Assembly (NCBI RefSeq): GCF_047675955.1
Contig: NC_132918.1
Span: forward strand, 92,681,106 to 92,745,105
DNA: 64,000 nt
Source: Chlorocebus sabaeus
Taxonomy: Eukaryota > Chordata > Mammalia > Primates > Cercopithecidae
Direction of reading: 5' to 3'
The notes under the pieces are model-generated. The model worked only from the letters and a program-made list of their open reading frames with translations. It was not told the DNA's origin and did not search any database. This document shows, piece after piece, positions 63,537 to 64,000 of this stretch; the first letter of the stretch is position 1, and each line of letters opens with the position of its first letter. The translations under genes were made by a program, and so were the position numbers.

Positions 63537-64000
63537 TGGTTTGTTTTTTTGTTTGTTTGTTTGAGACAGGGTTTTGCTCAGTCGCCCAGGCTGGAGATGA
63601 TGGTGCAATCATGGCTCACTGCAGCCGCAAACTCCCAGGCTCAGGTGATTCTCGCACCTCAGCCATCTGAGAAGCTGGGACTACAGGCACAGACCACCAC
63701 ACCCGGCTGATTTTTCTTAGTTTTTGTAGAGACAGGTTTTTGCCATACTACTCAGGCTGGCCTTGAACTCCTGGGTTCATGTGATTCACCTGCCTCAGCC
63801 TCCCAAAGTGCTGGGACTACAGACATGAGCCACTTTACCTGACCTGGTAATAGCTCTATCAAGATATATTTCACATGCCATACGATTTATGGAAAATTAA
63901 CTTTTTTTTTCTTTTTCTCTTTTGAGACAGGGTCTTACTCTGTCACCCAGGCTGGAGTGCAGTGGTGCGATCTTGGCTCACTGCAAGCTCCGCCTCCCGG
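63537..64000 (-). mobile_element. Two minus-strand Alus, the last cut by the window
   Basis: Alu at 63537-63843 and the beginning of another at 63902-64000, which runs off the right edge. Confidence 0.85.

Noticed and set aside
1..64000. CRISPR arrays, prokaryotic operons, phage or defence systems
   Set aside because: All genes are spliced and the repeats are primate retroelements. The tandem repeats present are micro- and minisatellites without unique spacers.

Overview
The window is primate nuclear DNA, most likely from an Old World monkey (macaque or baboon-like). It holds spliced vertebrate exons with GT/AG junctions, is saturated with Alu and L1, and carries AluY copies of the type I associate with cercopithecid genomes (text 'ccacctcgcccggctag' near 10,960 and related copies). 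It matches the human 3q29 segment that holds RPL35A and LMLN. The organism call is an inference from repeat subtypes. The gene calls rest on translated exons that join in frame.

Layout. 1-1029 is the end of RPL35A (plus strand): the last intron, the terminal coding exon 1006-1029 and its poly(A) signals. 1,076-5,100 is intergenic and mostly Alu. 5,085-5,620 is a CpG-rich promoter with a CCAAT box, a GC box and a YY1-type motif. From 5,336 to the right edge the plus strand carries LMLN (leishmanolysin-like peptidase, invadolysin). Fifteen coding exons were placed to the base: 5336-5554, 20279-20376, 20943-20973, 22007-22089, 22576-22693, 25491-25669, 29149-29254, 30858-30952, 35346-35463, 40959-41066, 44012-44088, 47353-47463, 56872-57004, 59044-59203 and 61918-62048. 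They join into 1,767 nt, or 589 codons, without a stop. The 3' exons lie beyond the window, so the gene is partial here.

LMLN encodes an M8 zinc metalloprotease. The zinc site is assembled from HEVIH (residues 272-276, exon 7), the third His in ELNHWE (H378, exon 10) and the Met-turn EAMTG (M389, exon 11). Everything else is intron, and the introns are a dense record of nested retroelements. Intron 1 holds a near-complete ancient L1M on the minus strand, split by Alus, a MER11 solo LTR and an MST LTR. Intron 9 holds a plus-strand L1 interrupted by a U6 snRNA pseudogene and a Tigger-type DNA transposon. Intron 12 holds a second minus-strand L1M, part of which has expanded into a roughly 67-bp minisatellite.

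I found no novel gene system. The observations most worth checking are an inverted 0.23-kb copy inserted inside an Alu in intron 9, the L1-derived minisatellite, a MADE1/miR-548-type hairpin in intron 14, and an open in-frame extension upstream of the LMLN start. The other predicted open reading frames are Alu or L1 shadows.
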